From positions 632,577,354 through 632,641,353 of the forward strand of contig NC_133658.1 of NCBI RefSeq assembly GCF_037893015.1: a DNA stretch of 64,000 nucleotides, given 5' to 3'. The notes beneath the pieces were generated by a model. It was not told where the DNA came from, ran no database searches, and worked only from the letters and a program-made list of their open reading frames with translations. The DNA comes from Macrotis lagotis (taxonomy: Eukaryota > Chordata > Mammalia > Peramelemorphia > Peramelidae). The position numbers and the translations under genes were made by a program. Positions 1-10,649 of the stretch are shown here, in pieces; position 1 is the stretch's first letter, and every line of letters begins with the position of its first letter.

Positions 1-1480
1 TATTTTAAGGCATCATTATGAGAGGCTTTAAACTATTACAAATCTATTGCCCCAAAGAAATTTAAAAGAACCTGAAATTTGCCTTTGTAGACTTTTGACT
101 AACTTAGCAAACAAAGAGGAAAAACAATCACAAGAAACTTTCATTTGGTGTATAAATTCATTTGTAAAATGTTATTAAAAAGGAAAGTATATGTTTATGA
201 ATTTATCATCTTTGAAAGGAGAGAGAAGCAGTCAATAATGAACCAGTTTAAAGAATGATTAGCAAGGGATACAATTAAGGAAAATCAAGCTGTGGTAATA
301 TGGCAAAATGGAAAAACAAGTTGTTGTTTGTCCTTTGTTTTAGAAGAGGACCATAGAAAGACATCAGAGGATGATATCTTGACTCATGGATGAATTGAAT
401 GTAAATGAGACAGGGAGATACAAATTCATCAGACTTACTCTATCTTCCAGAGTCATTAGACAAAAGTCAAGATGAGTAGTGATAGCCAGGAAGCAGTAGT
501 TGCCCCTTGGTCTCTTTGATTTCTGAACAAGCTCTAAGCATTCCATAGCACCAGCCTCATAGTCACTGAAACAAATTGTTTTCATTCACTCATTCCACTG
601 GGAAAAATCGTTATGTTAGGGGCGGACATCCCCTTAACTCACCAACAGGTTTCAGGTCTGACAGTTAGCCTCAAACTGTTTTAGCTCTCTAGTAAGGAGG
701 ATTGTGGAGGTGTGGCTTGGTATATGCTACAGCTTCTTTAAGTCACAGTACGAGAGTTGAGTAAAACATATACACAAAAGGAGAATGATCAAAAATGATA
801 AAAAAAAAAAAAGGTTTGGCAAGCCCTTCTGAACTTGTTCTCTTGGAAAACCCCATGGACCCCAGAAAGATAAGAAGAAAAAAATAGAAATGATTTGTAA
901 AGAGTACAATAATAAACTCTTTTTAATAACAAAAATAACTTTTGGACTCTAACATCAAAGTCATAGCTATGCTAAAGGGGATGGAAATGGTACAAAAAAA
1001 AAAAAGAATGAAGTCTGGAAAAATAACCATATTGGACCGAGTATAAATAGAAAAGATTCAAACTGGAAAAGGAATAGTTGTGAAAGTACATTCAAACTGA
1101 GAAAGAAGGGAAAAAACACTAAAGGCATACAAAATTATTACTACCAAAAGTGGAAACCAAGAGAACATTAATAATTTCTAAAGGAGATGCCTCCTTTCTC
1201 ATGCATAAAAAATATTTATGACTAATATATACATAATCAAAGATATACACAATAAATTTCATTCTCAAGGAGGAACAAAAATGATATCACTATGTTGGAG
1301 TCAAAGTAGAGTGTGTCCAACTATGGCAATAACAAAACCTGTATTTATCATTTCACAGTTGGTTAAAAACTGAAAAGAATAGAAGCTCTCATTGTTCTTA
1401 ATGTTTACATGTAATGGGAAAAATAACTTCATCATCTTTTTTCAGCAGAGGATATTTCATTCATTCAAAAAAGAATGATT
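1..1480. other. Intergenic, no gene recognised
   Basis: AT-rich DNA with A-runs. No conserved reading frame, RNA gene or transposon end was recognised, apart from a short repeat fragment at 1262-1335. The open frames here are short and have no recognisable protein similarity. Confidence 0.5.
1262..1335 (+). repeat. Fragment of an unnamed interspersed repeat
   Basis: The stretch around 'GTGTGTCCAACTATGG' closely resembles 25238-25345 (ATCACT...AGTGTGTCCAACCATG). The two are therefore copies of one dispersed family. I recognise the sequence type from marsupial genomes but cannot name the family with certainty. Confidence 0.4.
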
Positions 1481-2003
1481 AAGAGTCAAGATGGCAGAGA
1501 GAAGCCAGGAAGTTGTTTGAGCTCTCCTCAGTTTCCCTTAAAAGCAACATTATATCAAGTCTCTAAATGGATTCTGGAGCAAATGAATCCACAAAAAGTC
1601 AGAGTGAAATAATTTCCCTACTTAACATAACTTAAAAGTATTTCAGGAAAAGTCTGTTTCACTTGAATAAAAGGGGAGCACAACCCAGCACATAAGGAGT
1701 CTGGGCAAACCAATGTGAGGTTCTTAGCCAAAGTACAGATATCAGGAACCTAAGCCTCTTGATCGAAGGATAACTGTGAGACTCAAGAGGAAAAATTACC
1801 AGTACTAGAACTTCAACATACCAGGAACAATTAGACTGATCTACCCTAGCTCAGTGGGCAAGTCACAAGCACCTGAAACCCCAGTATGGAAAGCCAATGA
1901 TCACTTCCATGACCTTCAGCACAAGAAGTTTGGGACAGTAGATACAGTGGGATAGAAGCAGAACTCAAAATAAAAAAAATAAACAAAAAACTCCAAAAGA
2001 TCC

Positions 2004-2201
2004 TTGACTACAGAAAGCTATTATGGAAGAAGGGAAGATCAAAACACAAATTCAGAGAAGAAAAACAATATCAAAATACCTTCATGTGAAGCTTCAAAGG
2101 GAAATATTAATTTATCTCAAATCCAGAAAGAACTTTTGGAAGAACTCAAAAAGGATTTTGAACATAAAGAAAGAGAGGTAGAAGAAAAATTAGGAAAATA
2201 A
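2004..2201 (+). pseudogene. L1 ORF1 N-terminal remnant
   Basis: Sixty-five codons remain of the N-terminal part of L1 ORF1, the RNA-binding coiled-coil protein of the L1 RNP. The stretch QNTNSEKKNNIKI...CEASKGN matches the homologous part of the HAL1 at 17207-17398 (QNTYSEDDNVQVSIFKASKK). The following KELLEELKKDFEHKEREVEEKLGK looks like the start of a coiled coil. A stop ends the frame, and the element is deleted soon afterwards. It is non-functional. Confidence 0.6.
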
Positions 2202-3130
2202 ATGAGTTATGGAGAAAAAATTTGAAAAAATAGTCAGCTTGGAAAAGCACAAAAATTCCTTTACTAACAAAGTCCAGCAAGAAAAAGAAAAAAAAATTCC
2301 ATTTTAAACAACAGTAGATAACATAAAATATTTAGGAATCTAACTGCCAAGACAAACCCAGATACTATATTAAAATAATTACAAAACACTTTTCACAGTT
2401 ATCAAATTAGATAGAAACAAAGGGAAAAAAATCAGTAGCTCATGGGTAGGCCAAGCCAATATAATAAAAATAACAGTATTACCTAATCTACTTATTTAGT
2501 GTGATACCAATCAAATTTAACCAAAAATACCTTTTGTAGAGCTAGAAAAAATAATAAAATTTATCTTAAAGAACAAAAATCAAGATTATCAAGGGAATTG
2601 ATAAAAAAATGCAGAGGACAGTAGCCTAGATGTACTAGATCAAAAGTTATATTATAAAACAACAGAAACTATTTGGTATTAAGAAATAAAGTGGTGGATC
2701 AGTAGAATTACTTAGGTTCATAAGAACCAGCAGTAAATTACAATACTTTCTACTGCTTGATAAACCAAAAGACTTCAATTTTTAGAAAATAGCATGGCAC
2801 AAACTAGGCATAGACCAATATCTCATACATTATATGAAGATAAGAACAAAATGGTTACATGAATTAGATTAAAAAAGGTGGTATCATATGATGAATAGAA
2901 GAGCAAGGAATCATTTAACTCTCAGATCTATGGGGAGAAGAAGAATTTATGACCAAAGAAGAGATAGAGAACATTATGAAATGAAAAATGAATAATTTAA
3001 TTATTTTAAATTGAAAAAGGTTTTGCACAAACAAAATTAATAAAACCAAGATTGGGAGGAAGAAGAAATCTGGGTAATAATTTTTAAAGCCAGTTTTTCT
3101 GATAAAGATCTCATTTCTAAATATATGCAT

Positions 3131-3185
3131 ACAAACACACACACATATATATATGTATGTATATGCATTTTATATATATATATAT
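3131..3185. repeat. Impure (CA)/(TA)n microsatellite
   Basis: Alternating CA then TA dinucleotides lie inside the ORF2-derived part of the 1.48-4.14 kb L1, so the array arose after that insertion. Confidence 0.8.
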
Positions 3186-4565
3186 GCCTATAAATATGAA
3201 GAGAAAGAAAGAGAAAGAACTGAGTCAAATTTATCAGAATATAAATCCTTCCCCATTTGATAAATGGACAAAGGATATGAACAGTCACCTTTAAAATGAA
3301 GAATTTAAAGTTATCTATAATCATATGAAAAAGTGCTCCAAGTCACCATTCATTAGAGAAATGCGAATTAAAACAATACTGAGGTACCACCTCACATATA
3401 TCAGATTGACTAACATGGCAGAAAAGGAAAATGACAAATGTTGGTGGGGAAGTGGGGAAAACTGAGACTTCAATGCATTGTAGTTGCAATTGTGCACTGA
3501 TCTAACCATTCTGGACAGTATTTTGGAATTATGCTAAAACTGTGCATACCCTTTGATCCAGCAATAACACTACTATGTCTGAATCCCAAGGATATTGCAA
3601 AAAAAGGGGGAATGACCCACATGTTCAAATATATTTATAATAATTCTTTTTGTGGTAGTAAAAATTGCAGCTTGAGAGTATGCCCATGAATTGGGGAATT
3701 GCTGAACAAGGTGTGCTATATGAATGTAATGAAATATTGTTGTTGTGTAAAAAATGATGAGCATGTGGATTTCAGAAAAACCAAGAAAGACTTACATGGA
3801 TTGATGCTGAGTAAAATGAGCAGATGTACACAGTTAGAAGTACCATTATATGATGATAGAATAAGATAGATGTAGATAACTCAGCTAAGCAATACAATGA
3901 TCCATGGCAATTCTAAAAGACTTGTAACACAAAATTCTACCCATATCCAAAGAAAGAACTAAGGAGTCTGAATGAAAATCCAAGCATATCATTTTCATTT
4001 TTTTCATTTTTGTTTCTTCTTTATCATGATTTTCCCTTTTTTCTGATTCTAATTTCACAACATGACCAAAATTGAAAAATTTTCCCATGATTATATATGT
4101 ATAACCTAAAGAAAAAGAATTAATAAATAAATGAATTATAAAGCTAATATGCTACTATATGCTAAAACCTGGAACTAACTAATTCAAATAATCAAGATAT
4201 TCTTTGCCTATAAGAAAAGTAAAGTCTAATAGGGAAAAACTATATATAAAGGAGAATTCAAAGAGAGTAGAGTATATGGAGGTAATTGTTAAATATCAGG
4301 GGTTAGAAATTAAAAGAAAATTCTAGTTCAAGTGAAAGCTCACCTATCAGATTCCAAATTCTAATAGTAATGGGGTAAAGATAAATAGGATGACCAAATA
4401 TTCTCTTTCTTTTTAGTTAACTTTTATTTCCATTTTGGACTAAGTAAAAGGGGCATATTTGACCATTCATACCAAAAAGTTAACTTAATGACACATCTTC
4501 CCAGTCCTATTTCTAACTCCCTGTTTCACTATTCTTCTATATAACTTAAAAAAAGCCATTGTAAC

Positions 4566-4569
<4 letters not shown>

Positions 4570-4603
<34 letters not shown>
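4570..4603. repeat. (CA)n microsatellite
   Basis: Uninterrupted AC dinucleotides, about 17 units. Confidence 0.95.
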
Positions 4604-4605
<2 letters not shown>

Positions 4606-4814
4606 CACAAATACTGACAAATATTGGCTGTATTAATTTTTTTAATTTCCTTCTATATTTTTAATCCATAATCTATTTCAAGTGATGAATATTTTTCATA
4701 TCAGTCCTAGAATTGTGTCTGTTTTTTCTTTAAAATTTTATCATATAAATTCTTTTACTTCTTTTCACTCTATCACTTCATATAAGTCATTCCAATTTTC
4801 TCTAAAACCTTCCA

Positions 4815-4972
4815 GCTTATTTTACAGATGAGGAACTAAAGCAAATAGGGTTACATAACTTTCCCAGAGGCACACTGTTAGTAAGTATCTGAGGCCAGAT
4901 TTGAACTCAGGAAAATGAGTCTTCCTAATTCCAAGCCTAGTACTCTTCTTACTGCATTACCTAAATATCCTC
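4815..4972 (-). repeat. MIR SINE, antisense
   Basis: The + strand reads like the reverse complement of MIR: 'TTTTACAGATGAGGAACTAA', then a CACACTGTTAGTAAGT block, then GATTTGAACTCAGG. It is diverged, as expected for an ancient mammalian MIR. Confidence 0.8.
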
Positions 4973-5480
4973 ATTGAGTCCTTCAGAATAACTATTTTTT
5001 CTCAAGTGCATTTGGAGCATTAACTGAAGTAATCTCTATTAAGTTTAATTTTCCTTTCTAACATTTACATTAGAATAAATCAATTTTCTCTTTTAGCCAT
5101 TGTTTGAAGAATGATCCTGTGATTCTACATTTCTTTATAAACCATCAAAGGAACATTAAAGAACACCATAGAAAAGAGTTTAATTCAAAGCAAATCAATC
5201 ATGTATTCAGACAAGGAATTTTGTAGCTATAGAAACAAAACCTAAACAAATTTTCAAAGACTGAAAACTCTTTTGAAAGTAGTCTTACCTCTACCACTTC
5301 CACCATTCTTACTTCCACCAATTAATGCTTAATTCAATTCAATTAAAAAGCATTTGCAAAGTACTTAATAGTTCATGAAACTGTGTTGACAATTTGAGAA
5401 ATAGCAAAGTTTTGGACATAGTTATAAATTGATATTTATTATTTATATTACCAAAAATCTTGAACCAGCCCAAATCTTTT

Positions 5481-5607
5481 CTTTTCTTTCAGTGGGATTA
5501 AGTGATTTGCCCACTGTCACACTGCTAAGTAAGTGTTACATGTCCAAGTACAGATTTGAACTGACTCCAGGGCTGATTCTCTATCCACTGTACCACCTAG
5601 CCCACCC
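5481..5607 (-). mobile_element. MIR-core SINE, first of three serial insertions
   Basis: Antisense tRNA-headed CORE-SINE (GATTTGAACTGACTCCAGG ... TATCCACTGTACCACCTAGC). It is the most diverged of the three. It lies between target repeats at 5467-5480 (AGCCCAAATCTTTT) and 5608-5620 (AGCCCATATTTTT). Confidence 0.8.
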
Positions 5608-5620
5608 AGCCCATATTTTT

Positions 5621-5765
5621 TTAGGTTTTTGCAAGGCAAATGGGGTTAACTGGCTTGCCCAAGGCCACACTGCTATTTAATTATTAAGTGACTGTGGGGG
5701 GATTTGAACTCAGTTACTCCTGACTCCAGGGTTGGTGCTCTATCCACTGTACCACCTAGCTGCCC
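5621..5765 (-). mobile_element. MIR-core SINE, second of three serial insertions
   Basis: Antisense SINE with a T-rich tail start, GCAAGGCAAATGGGGTTAA, the CORE block 'TGCCCAAGGCCACAC' and the tRNA-related head 'CTATCCACTGTACCACCTAG'. It is flanked by target repeats at 5608-5620 and 5766-5779. Confidence 0.85.
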
Positions 5766-5779
5766 AGCCCATATCTTTT

Positions 5780-5929
5780 TTTTTAAGTTTTTTGCAAGGC
5801 AAACGGGTTTAAGTGGCTTGCCCAAGGCCACACAGCTAGGTAATTATTAAGTGTCTGAGACCGGATTTGAACCCAGGTACTCCTGACTCCAGAGCTGGTG
5901 CTTTATCCAATATGCCACCTAGCCGCCCC
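5780..5929 (-). mobile_element. MIR-core SINE, third of three serial insertions
   Basis: Antisense SINE, the best preserved of the three: 'GTGTCTGAGACCGGATTTGA' and a head ending CCACCTAGCCGCCCC. It is flanked by identical 14 bp repeats AGCCCATATCTTTT at 5766-5779 and 5930-5943. Confidence 0.9.
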
Positions 5930-5943
5930 AGCCCATATCTTTT

Positions 5944-7268
5944 CATAGAAGTTTTTGTTCGCCTCTTCTTGCTATGTTTAGGATAAAGCTAAGTCAAAAG
6001 AATAAAAAGACTAGTGTAATGAAACTGTCACTTTCAAAGCAACATCTGTTGCAGAGGATAAAAATGTAAAGAAATTTTTGAAGGTTTCTCCAAATTCAAT
6101 CAACAATAACTATGATGGTACAATAATGGAAAAGTGAAAAGGTGAATACAGTGAAGATTGGCGAAAAATATTTTGGAAAATGCAGTTCATTTTTGAGAAA
6201 ATAAAAAGGGCAAGAGTTTATATCCAATGCAACATATCTATAGAAAATATAGAAATAGAGCCAGAAGACAGAGGATGTGGCAAGAACTATACATCACCAC
6301 AAAAATGAAAGTGAATATTTCCTAACAAGCAGGAAAGAAGTCATTAATGTAAGTTACATATCAAAATCAAGTGTCTATGTGGCATCAGAGCATGAACTAA
6401 TTAGTAAAGTGTAAAAGTCAAGACCAAACTACAAGAAAGAATCAAAATAAGAACTGGTGAAAATTACAGCAGTTTAAGCTTATTCAAATAAGTTATATTA
6501 TCTCTGATGAAAATTGGGAAATAAAAAAATATATTGGCAATGATTTTCCCCATATCTTGTTACAGTTTAAGCCATGTAAAATAATCCCTATGAGAAGTTG
6601 AAAGAAACCAGAAACCAGCAAATGTTTGATTCAATCTAAGAGAGATGGAAAACAAAGGCAGTAAAAATTCAGAATGAAAGTTCATTTACAAAATGTTGTG
6701 GGCAAGAAAGAAAGAATATAAGAAGCAATAAAATAAATAAAACAGGAAAAGTAGTGGAAGAGACAAATCAACATAATATGTGGTATGAGATCCAAAATAA
6801 GGACAATGCATTAAAAAAATCCATTCCTGAAATTAGTAGGAGCACAGCTATTTGATATAAATTAGAACAAATTTGTCAACACTTTTTGTAAGATATTAGG
6901 TTTGTCATTAGTGAAAAAAAATCATATCTGGATCCTAATGTGTTAAATAAGAAGTAGAGATAGGACTTAAGAATATCTGTATCTGAGAAAATAAATATGG
7001 AAGAAATATGTGCTAAAGACAACATTAGCTAGAAGTAACTTAGGGATACTTTCTGTAGGAGAAGATATGCAAAAAAAAGTGGGGAAAAAATTACAGACAC
7101 TATAAATTCTCCCAAAATGCAAAAAAAGAAACTCACATGTCTTTTATTCTCACTTTTACAAAGTCTTAGTCAAATTGGTCTAAATTAATAGATAGGAATG
7201 TCTCAAAGAAAATATGAAAAGAGAACATATAATGTTTCACAAGTAAGTCTTTTATACATATCCTTTAG
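5944..7268. other. No gene recognised
   Basis: AT-rich sequence with stops in all frames. I found no transposon end, RNA gene or conserved protein similarity. Confidence 0.5.
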
Positions 7269-7388
7269 TCTAATAATTGATTAAATATCTCAATTTATTT
7301 GTAGATCAGGAAGCAATAAAAAAGAAAACAATTTGCTCAGTACAATAAAGGTTGAGTTTAATGGCTCTCCAAAAAGATTTCTGGACAT
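7269..7388 (+). repeat. Left arm of a ~120 bp inverted repeat
   Basis: Begins TCTAATAATTGATTAAATAT. It is the inverted partner of 8152-8272. Aligning the arms by eye gives about nine mismatches and one 1 bp indel over 120 bp. The similarity stops sharply at both ends. The family is not recognised. Confidence 0.85.
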
Positions 7389-7514
7389 ACATTAAAATTA
7401 TTAAAATTAGCTAATAAATGCAAGCATTGAGATAAATTTAGTTATGATGTAACCTTTCTGGTCATCATTTCCTCATCAAGAAATTAATAGATAGTTAACT
7501 AATTTATAGATGCT

Positions 7515-8050
7515 ATTAAATTATAAAAGATTTGGTAAATGAATATTATGGAATATTGTTCTATAAGAAACCACAAATGGTCAGACTCTAGAGAAACATG
7601 GAATGACTTATGGGATCTGATGCTGAGCAAAGGGAATAGAGCCAAGAGAACAATGTACACATCAACAACATTATGAGATGAACAACCTTGATGGAAGTAA
7701 CTCCTCTGACAGTCCAGACAGCTAGAACAACAGTATTAGTCTGATAATGATTTATATGATCTCCAACAAGAGGAAAAACAAAACACACAGAAAAAAAAAT
7801 ACACCCCTACCAAATCTTATGAATACTTTATAAAAACTATCTCTTATGTATATCTTTCCCCTAATCCTAACTCCTCATGCCAAAAATTACTAATTTGTAA
7901 ATATGTTTAACAAAATATGTATGCAAAATGCCAACCTGACTATTCACTACTGAGGGGAGTGGGGTGGGAAGGAAGGATGGAGGGAAATTTTGTAACTTAG
8001 AAATATGCTTTTACAAATGGATAAAAATAAAAATAAATATTTTTTAAAAA
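7515..8050 (+). mobile_element. L1 3' end (5'-truncated)
   Basis: Matches the 3' UTR type also present at 30790-31245 and 49095-49625 and, antisense, at 46276-46800. Shared blocks are 'ATGGAATATTGTTCTATAAG', 'GAACAACCTTGATGGAAGTA', 'CATGCCAAAAATTACTAATT', a G-rich block (GGGGAGTGGGGTGGGAAGG) and an A-rich tail of AAATAAAAATAAAT. There is no ORF2 beyond its extreme 3' end. Confidence 0.75.
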
Positions 8051-8151
8051 ATTATGTAAGATTACAATTAAATTAATGGATATTATTTATATTCAAAAGT
8101 ATTTCAGTGTTAAGCTGTAAAAAATAGTTCATTCATCATTACTGGTCATTC

Positions 8152-8272
8152 ATGCCCAGAAATCTTTTGGGAGAGCCATTAAACTCTACCTTTTACTGTA
8201 CTGAACAAAATATTTTCTTTTTTATTGTTTCCTGATCCACAAATAAATTGAGATATTTAATCAATTATTAGA
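8152..8272 (-). repeat. Right arm of a ~120 bp inverted repeat
   Basis: Reverse complement of 7269-7388 at roughly 92% identity. The 763 bp between the arms contain an L1 3' end and short flanks that do not pair. Confidence 0.85.
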
Positions 8273-8517
8273 ATGATGCATTTTTCATAGGATTATAAGA
8301 TAATATAATTACAGATTTAAAGCTGGGAAGGACCTGCAAAATTATCCAACCTTCTTTTTATACATGAGAAAACAAAGAGGGGACTAGAGTGGTGAAATGA
8401 ATTGAAATAATGCTTGTTTTCCACCTGAATATTTCAGATTTATTTTCCTAGTTTCCAAATCTGTCTCTCTATGTCTGTCTCTCTTATCAGTCTGTTTCTG
8501 TCACTATCTCTGTTTCT

Positions 8518-10264
8518 GTTTTTTTATTTACATTTTTATTTATTTATTAATTTATTTATTTATTTCTACATTACTAAAATAGTCTTGCTGTAAGAGTAAA
8601 CATAATACTCTTTCTGTCTACAAAAATAAAAAAAAAAACCTCTTGAGAAATAGTGAAAGAGAGGGGGGAAATGTATTTTAGTTTATGTTCAGATACCTGC
8701 AGCTCTGTCTCTGGGGTGGATTGCATTCCTTATCATAAATACATTAGAGAAGTTACTTCAATATATTTCCATAGTTGCTGTTGTTGATTGTAATTTCCTC
8801 CATCCATTCCTCCCAACTACCAATTATTATATTTTCTCTCTCCTTTCACTTTACCCTATTCAAAAGTGTGATGTGGAGCAGCTCAGTGTCACAGCAGACA
8901 AAGCACCAGCTCTAGGGCCAGGAGGCCCCAAGCGTGCATTCCACCAAAGACCCAACAAACACCCAGCCCCATGGTCCCAGACAAGTCACCTAATCCCTCT
9001 ACCTTGAAAAAGTAAAAAATTAAATTTTTTATATCTGACTATCCTCTCTCATGATCTACTCTTTCCTCTATCACCTACATCCCCTCTCCCCTGTCCCTGT
9101 CCCCTTTCTCCCATCCCCTTTCTTTCCTTTTTCTTCTAGATTTCTCTGTGTTATTATGTATATTGTTCCCTCTCTGAGTCATTTCCAATGAGAATAAAGG
9201 CTTCCTCATTCCCCCTCACTTTCTCCCCTTCCACTCCATTACAAAAGATATTTCTTAACTCTTCTGTATGAACTATCTTAGCCTATTCTACCTCTCCTTT
9301 CCCTTTCTCCCAGTACATTTCTTTTTCATCCATTAAGGCCATTTTTACAATATATCATATCTCCAAATTCAGCTGTCTCCTGTGCCTTACATAAATATGC
9401 TCCTTCAAACTACTCTATTAAATGAGAAAGTTCAAATGAATGTAATCAGTATCATATTCCCATGCAAGAATACACATAGTTCATCATCTCTAATTCCCTC
9501 ATAATTTACTCTTCTTGTCTACCCTCTCTATGATTCACCTGAGTCTGAACTTGAAGATCAAACTTTTTCTTCAGCTCTGCTTGTTTCAACAGGAAGATTT
9601 GAAATCCCTCTATTTCATTAAGTGTTCATCTTTTCCCCTGGGAGAATATGTTCAGTTTTGCTGGGAAATGGATTCTCTGTTGCATTCCAAGATCTTTTGC
9701 CCTCAGGAATATTAAATTCCAAGCCCTATGAGTCCTTAATGTGGATGCTGCTAAGTCCTGTGTAATCATGACTTCAGCACAACGATATTTGAATTGTTAC
9801 CTTCTGGCTGCTTGGAAATTTGCTATAATATTCATTGGGGTTATTTTTTGGAATCTCTTTCAGGGGGAGATCAGTGGATTCTCACAATTTCTAATTAGCC
9901 CTCTACTTCTAGGATATGAGGGCAATGTTCTTGTAGGAATTTTTTAAAAAGAAATCATGGTTCTTTTCCTGATCATGACTTTTAGTCAGCCCAATGATTT
10001 TTAAATTGTTTCTTCTGGATCTGTTTTCCAGATCAATTATTTTTTCAGTGATATAATTCATGTTTTCTTCTAGTTTTCATTATTTTCATATAGTATTATT
10101 TTTTCTTGATTCCTCAAAAAGTCATCAGCTTCCTTTAGTTCTATTCTACAATTTGAAGGAGTTGTTTTCCTAAGAGAGCTTTCTGATCTCCTTTTCCATC
10201 AGGCCAATTCTGTTTTTAATGTATGATTATCCTCATTCACTTTATAGACAGCTTTTTCCATTTG
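8518..10264 (-). mobile_element. HAL1-like half-L1, 3' part (split by L1)
   Basis: On the - strand this is the 3' part of an ORF1-only L1 derivative. It holds the ORF1 C-terminal domain (about 9560-9800), a long pyrimidine-rich (+ strand) 3' UTR and an A-rich tail at about 8520-8580. It aligns throughout with the uninterrupted HAL1 at 43205-46092, for example 'TGTCTCTGGGGTGGATTGC' against 'TGTCTCTGGGGTGAATTGC'. No ORF2 lies between ORF1 and the tail. The other half is at 17146-18264. A possible 11 bp target duplication, TCTCTGTTTCT, lies at 8507-8517 and 18265-18275, but the context is low-complexity. HAL1 is inferred from this structure. A severely deleted L1 is the alternative. Confidence 0.65.
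8873..9028 (+). mobile_element. Diverged tRNA-type SINE inside the HAL1
   Basis: Reads GGAGCAGCTCAGTGTCACAG...AAAGCACCAGCTCTAGGGCC and later ACAAGTCACCTAATCCC, then an A/T tail. This is the CORE-SINE layout. The sequence is absent at the homologous point of the HAL1 near 43.85 kb, so it inserted into this copy. Its ends are approximate. Confidence 0.6.
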
Positions 10265-10280
10265 ACCTAGACTGATTTTT
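10265..10280. repeat. L1 target-site duplication, left copy
   Basis: ACCTAGACTGATTTTT, identical to 17130-17145. On the L1 sense (-) strand it starts AAAAATC, which fits L1 endonuclease nicking at a T/A-rich site. Confidence 0.9.
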
Positions 10281-10649
10281 TTTCAATTTATTTTTATTAA
10301 GATATTATTTGAGTTTTACAATTTCCCCCCCAATCTTGCTTCCTTGCTCCCCCCCAACCAGTTAAAGCACTCTGTCAGTCTTTACTTTGTTTCCATGTTG
10401 TACCTTGATCCAAATTGGGTGCGATGAGAGAAATCATATCCTTAAAGAAGAGAAGTCTGAGAGGTAATAAGATCAGGCAATAAGATATCTGGTTTTATTT
10501 TCTAAATTAAAGGGAATAGTCCTTGCACTTTGTTCAAATTCCACAGCTCCTTATCTGGATACACATGGCACTCTCCTTTGCAGACAACCCAATATTGTTC
10601 CCAATTGTTGCACTGATGGAATGAGCAAGTCCTTCAAGGTTGAACATCA

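Larger units (their letters stand above)
1481..4138 (+). mobile_element. L1 LINE, internally deleted, both ends present
   Basis: The 5' end begins near 'GTCAAGATGGCAGAGAGAAG', which resembles the 5' ends of the other L1s here (AAGATGGCGGAGAGAAG). A 5' UTR and an ORF1 N-terminal remnant (2004-2201) follow. At about 2290-2300 the sequence jumps to ORF2 just after the reverse-transcriptase core, in the block translating near VDNIKYLG. It then runs through the ORF2 C-terminus (3240-3790, where 'CTTTGATCCAGCAATA' is typical of L1) and a 3' UTR to an A-rich tail at about 4138. Most of ORF1 and the first two thirds of ORF2 are missing. Many stops show it is old. No target-site duplication was found. 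Confidence 0.75.

Noticed and set aside
5481-5929. tRNA-like sequence in SINE heads
   Set aside because: The heads derive from tRNA but are part of SINE copies. No intact cloverleaf or tRNA gene was found.
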